A DNA stretch of 64,000 nucleotides. Source: Tillandsia leiboldiana (Eukaryota; Streptophyta; Magnoliopsida; Poales; Bromeliaceae). The position numbers were made by a program, and so were the translations under genes. The notes beneath the pieces are model-generated. The model did no database searches, was not told where the DNA came from, and saw nothing but the letters and a program-made list of their open reading frames with translations. Positions 60,026 through 64,000 of this stretch are shown here, piece by piece. The first letter of the stretch is position 1, and each line of letters begins with the position of its first letter. The stretch lies in assembly GCA_029204045.2 (NCBI GenBank), contig CM055076.1, positions 19,470,269 through 19,534,268 on the forward strand, written 5' to 3'.

Positions 60026-60039
60026 AAGGGGGAGGAGAA
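60026..60039 (+). other. Polypurine tract
   Basis: aagggggaggagaa immediately before the LTR start tgtaatgacctgaac at 60040. Confidence 0.7.
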
Positions 60040-62542
60040 TGTAATGACCTGAACTTCTACAAATAGGGGAGTTCTAGTGAAAACTGGCTTGGAGTACTAT
60101 TCTTATGATCCAAGTGAAGTTTCAAGCTATTTGGAGCATTTTCGGCTAGGGTTCGGTGCGAAAATGAAAATTGAAAATATTGGACGTTGACCAATTTACT
60201 GTAAATAGTCAAGAGGTAATAGTGGATAAGTCCATGTTGGGTTCCAAGGATTTCTGAACGATTAGAAGAGAGTAGGATTTTCAAGGAGAAAATTTTTTTT
60301 AAAAAAATTGACGAAGCGAATCGGAGTCGAGAATGGTTCGGGGTCCGGACCTTGGTAGGAACGACCGGACCTTGGCCTGCGAAGATCGGACCCTGAGGGG
60401 GAGTCCAGACCTTCCCTAAAAATTATCTTCTATATGCTCATTTTGACTCCTTTGGACCTGGTTGGTTGAGCTTCTCGCTTGGGCGGCCATACTTTTTGAA
60501 AATTATTTTTATAGTTTTCACCCCACGTTTTTCAGGTTCTTTCATGAGTGGCGCGACGACACAAGGAATGGGCGTAGTTTAGTAAATAATGCCCTAATAT
60601 TTTGAGACTGAGATAGAGTACCCTTGTCAACGTGTAGCTAAGGGTATTAAAAATATAAAAGAAAAAATGTAATATTATTTTGGATTGTGAAAGAAAAAAA
60701 AAATGTAAATGTAATGTATATGTGACGAATGTGTGTAATAGAGTAGTTGTATTATGTTTTCTATACTTTTCTTTCGCAATTTTTGTATAAATTTGGTTGC
60801 TGATTAGAACATCTCGAATTCTACTGGTTGTGGCGCCTTGGGTGGATAGGAGGAACTCTGTCCGTTCGGCGAGTCTGGGCACGCTCTTGCGATACATTCC
60901 TATTTTGAAGGTGGGACGGAGCGTGTCACTTTTTTCTCTTTCTCCCTCTGGACTGAAGGAGAAGCGCATGGCTTGGAGGAGCCCCAAGGATGGGTTTCGA
61001 TCTTCTCCAAAGCAAGAAGAAGGTAGGGAGCTCCAAGGTGAAGCTCTAGAAAGAGGAAATAGCTTTTCTCTCCCACGTTTTAGCAAAAAGCAAGAATGAT
61101 GTGAGTTGGGTATTTTTAGAGTTTTGAGTCCTTGAATTTTGAAAAAGATTTTTGAGATCTCTAATGATTTTTAAATTATTTTTATGATTTTTCTTGAGGC
61201 TATAAGAAATCAAGCCTTTTATTTGTAGGAAAGAGCTTCAAGATGTGGGGAATATCACCGAAAATGGTGATCTTTCTTGCTCCTTTTCTTTTCTATGATC
61301 TAGAAGTATGATTCATGAGTAATAGAGGGTTTTAGGGGTATTCATGTGTATGAGATGCATGTTTAGTGTATGAGACAAGTTTTAGGGTATAGCCCTAAAT
61401 AAAAAAGGAAAAACAAAGATTTAGTCTTGCATGTATGTGTTGTATATATAGCAAAGAGATAACCTCGAGAACGAGAGTGACAACAAACCTATAAAGGGTT
61501 AGTAAATAGGGTTAACATTGGACCTCTGAGACCTTGAGAGAGGCGATTCCAGAATCCCTAACTTTTATCCATGGTTGCGTCTCGTGGATCCCCTCCTACT
61601 AGATGACAGGACCCGAGGGTACGTGTGGTGGATCCCTGCCTATTGGGTACCCTATGGCTGGCAAGTGTGGTAGATCCCCGCCAAGCGTAAGGTGAGTATC
61701 TGAGAGAGCGTGTAGGCATTTTCCCTATGTCGGATATAGTGTTGCCGAAGGTGCGTGGGATATACCCCGCCTGTCTGTTAGGATTGTGGCTAGGGTGCGT
61801 GTAGGAGTATTCCCTGCCCGATGCTGAGATGGAAGCGATATTCTGCTGTTGATTGATCCAAGGCCGAGTTGGGAACTTTGCTAAGGTGAAGAAATCTTTG
61901 GCTAGATTTGGACTAGAAATGGATAGTGAAATGGAGGCAGATGTATAATACCAACTTGCATATGTTTCATTATTGTATTTATTTGAGGCATAGCATATGA
62001 TTTAGTTGTATATAACATAGATTTACTTTCTTGCAGATTATTACTATATGCTTTTATTGTCTTCTTTGGATCTGGTCAGTCGAACTTCTCGTTTGGGTGG
62101 TTGTACCCACTGGGAACTATTTTTATAGTTCTCACCCCTATATTTTACAGGTCCTTCCATGAGCAGCGCGATAGTGCGAGGTAAGGGCGTAGCTCTATAG
62201 ATATCACCCTACCAGGTTGTGACCCATATTGAAGTACCCTTGTCAGTGTAGTTAAGGGTTTAGAAATGAAAGAACACAATAATGCAATAATATTTTGGAT
62301 TGTAAAAGAAAAAGGAAAGAAAAATGTAAATGTAACGTGTATGTGACAAATGTGTGTAATAGATTAATTGTGTTATATTTTCTGTACTTTTCTTTCTCAA
62401 TCTTCGTATGAATTAGGTTTCTAGTTGGAACATCTCGAATGGTACATATTATAACGCCTTGGGTGGACAGAAAAAAACTGTCCGTTCGGCTGGTCTGAAC
62501 GTGCGCCTGAACCAACCAAATAGGTGGTCTCGGGGTGTGACA
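60040..62542 (+). mobile_element. Rearranged gypsy LTR (family F5)
   Basis: Starts tgtaatgacctgaac and ends ctcggggtgtgaca. The stretch 60435-60905 is a diverged repeat of 62040-62510: both carry 'ttttatagtt', 'tacccttgtca', 'atattttggattgt' and 'cgccttgggtgga'. The R/U5 part is therefore present twice, either as two LTR fragments joined or as an internal duplication. The frames 60532-61086 and 62252-62515 are not genes. Confidence 0.65.
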
Positions 62543-63264
62543 CCACCGGCAGCTCCATCCGGTGGCTGACCCGAGGCATCGTGATAGCCACCGAGTGGGC
62601 AGATTTTTGCCACTTATGTGGTGAAGGAGGACCTGGCAGCCAATAACATTGTGGTAGGTATAATTTTAATTAATGATGTTAAATTTAGGGCTTTATTCGA
62701 TACAGATGCATCGCATCTATTCATCCGTAAGACTTTCCACGACACATGGGTTTAACATATTGGAGTCTAGGAGCACTACAATGGTTCAAGTTTCGGACCA
62801 TACATTCTATGTCACGAAATATTATCCTGCATGTCCAGTGCAGATAGGTGACTGGATCATGCTAGTGAATTTCTTAGTATTGAGACGGATGGGGGACTTC
62901 GACATTGTGCTAGGAATGGATTGACTCTCACAATATTATGCTACTATTGACTGTGAAAGTCGAGTCATCACCTTCCGAGAACTAGGACAAAAGGAGTTCA
63001 TCTACCTAGGGTGTAGGAGCTCGCTTTTTGCTATGACAGCCTCTATATCTCGAGCCATGAAGTTGATCAATGGTGGATAGTGGAAGAGTGAGCAGAATAT
63101 CCAGGGCGGGATCAAAAACATCCCAGTGGTAGAAAGTATCCAGATGTATTTCCAGGGGAGTTGACGGGTATGTCGTAGGATCGGGAGATCGAGTACATCA
63201 TAAACTTGGTTCCCGAAACTGCGCCGATTTCTAAAGCACCTTATAGGATGTCACAGATGAAATT
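62543..63264 (+). pseudogene. Gypsy protease and start of the RT linker, decayed
   Basis: The frame 62673-62924 contains ALFDTDASHLFIRKTF, a protease active site in which the usual DTG/DSG reads DTD, and the downstream ILGMD-like motif VLGMD. Further on, in broken frames, come IPVVES and 'NLVP'-type residues that precede reverse transcriptase in gypsy polyproteins (63110-63255). The reverse transcriptase itself is missing because an LTR starts at 63265. Stops occur after VLGMD and later. Confidence 0.75.
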
Positions 63265-64000
63265 TGTAATAATCTGGAATAATTTATTTTTAATAAATAA
63301 ATTAAAGGTGATTTTCAGCCTGAGTTTGGGTTCAAAAGACCTATATTGACCTACTTGGTCAATCATCGGTGTGCAAGTTGCACAATTTACGAGGCAAAAA
63401 GGCTATTTTCTAATCCGGACATGATCTTGAAAATCCGAGATGACCGTTGCGATCGTCTCGTCGAACTGAGCGAGATTCATATTCAGCACATTTCGATCTG
63501 ACGATCGGATCTTTCAGAAATCAGCGAAGAAGCGGGCGAGTATCGCGACCGGTGAAACAGTGGCTCTGTGCGCAGTGTTAATTAGTGATTACTGAAGATG
63601 AACAGTAACCCCAATTTCGGGACTTCATCGGATGTAACGTTGACCGATTCGCTGTTCGGACTTCGAACATAGTGATCCAGGTAGTCGTTTCGATCGATTT
63701 CATCGATCTGAACGCAATGGCGCTGACAGAATTTCCGTTTGACGGCCCTGGAGTCTCGAAAAGCATAATAAACTGTATTTTTGTACAGTAATCATGGACC
63801 GAGATTTTATCCGGGCATCGCATCGAAAAAATGAAAATCGCTACCTTATAGATTTCGACGTGCCGGATGTCGTGGCGAAATCCGTTTTTCGTTTCGACGA
63901 GCGAAATGCCTCGAAAAGCGTGAAATACGACAAAAAGTATTGTATTTTGCAGAAAAACCCACAACTTTCTGCTCCGAAAAGCGTGCCTCTTACTGGTGAG
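63265..64000 (+). mobile_element. Start of a gypsy LTR related to 24342-28693, cut by the window edge
   Basis: Begins tgtaataatctggaa. From about 63430 it matches 24500 onward: 'atccgagat', 'gtctcg', 'gatcggatctttcagaaatc', 'gaagaagcgggcg' and 'ggaccgagatttt'. It continues beyond the window. The minus frame 63964-63578 is spurious. Confidence 0.7.

Noticed and set aside
1..64000. tRNA, rRNA or small structured RNA genes
   Set aside because: A reading by eye found none that could be supported; the tRNA-like matches are primer-binding sites. tRNAscan-SE and Infernal runs would settle it.

Overview
The window is nuclear DNA of a flowering plant. The evidence is a coiled-coil NLR gene with a GT-AG intron, PIF/Harbinger transposons and nested chromovirus-type (Tekay/Del-like) Ty3/gypsy retrotransposons, a minute TRIM element, and A+T-rich intergenic DNA. 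The NLR class and the retrotransposon types suggest a monocot. A non-grass monocot such as pineapple would fit, but that is a guess from general style and no database was searched. Almost all of the sequence is transposon-derived. The only ordinary host gene I can support is the NLR on the minus strand (exons 21058-18215 and 17784-16879).

Layout. 1-24088: NLR-flanking repeat modules in three blocks (1-3240, 8374-13375, 21640-24080). Embedded in them are an 869-bp retroposed insert, two copies of a TRIM with a 33-bp interior, a 100-N gap (3241-3340), an LTR fragment (3341-6521) and the NLR gene. 24089-29558: the end of a truncated Harbinger-like element interrupted by a 4.35-kb LTR (24342-28693), then a primer-binding site and a decayed interior. 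29562-30931: a non-autonomous Harbinger relative ending in stacked palindromes. 30935-55290: a large two-gene PIF/Harbinger element, with a DDE transposase and a Myb/SANT protein both on the minus strand. Its transposase gene is split by a gag-only gypsy element (TSD TTCCG). 55291-64000: three or more decayed gypsy elements with LTR ends, a gag remnant, a protease remnant and another LTR start at 63265.

The gag-only element appears twice (33068-42136 and 42519-51018), on either side of a 100-N gap. The second half of the transposase's 5' exon also appears twice. The two copies carry different single-base indels near the gap. The simplest reading is two overlapping contigs that were not merged, so the true locus probably holds one ~9.07-kb element.

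How it fits together: an NLR locus that expanded by duplicating its flanks became a sink for transposons. The Harbinger element has both proteins it needs but was switched off recently by the gypsy insertion. The gypsy element keeps only gag plus a protease start, so it depends on a relative for reverse transcriptase and integrase. The most unusual signals are in the LTRs: seven CACGTG boxes and a 26-bp palindrome upstream of TATA, a hairpin at the LTR end, and a conserved splice-acceptor/mini-exon/splice-donor arrangement shared by several otherwise dissimilar LTR families.
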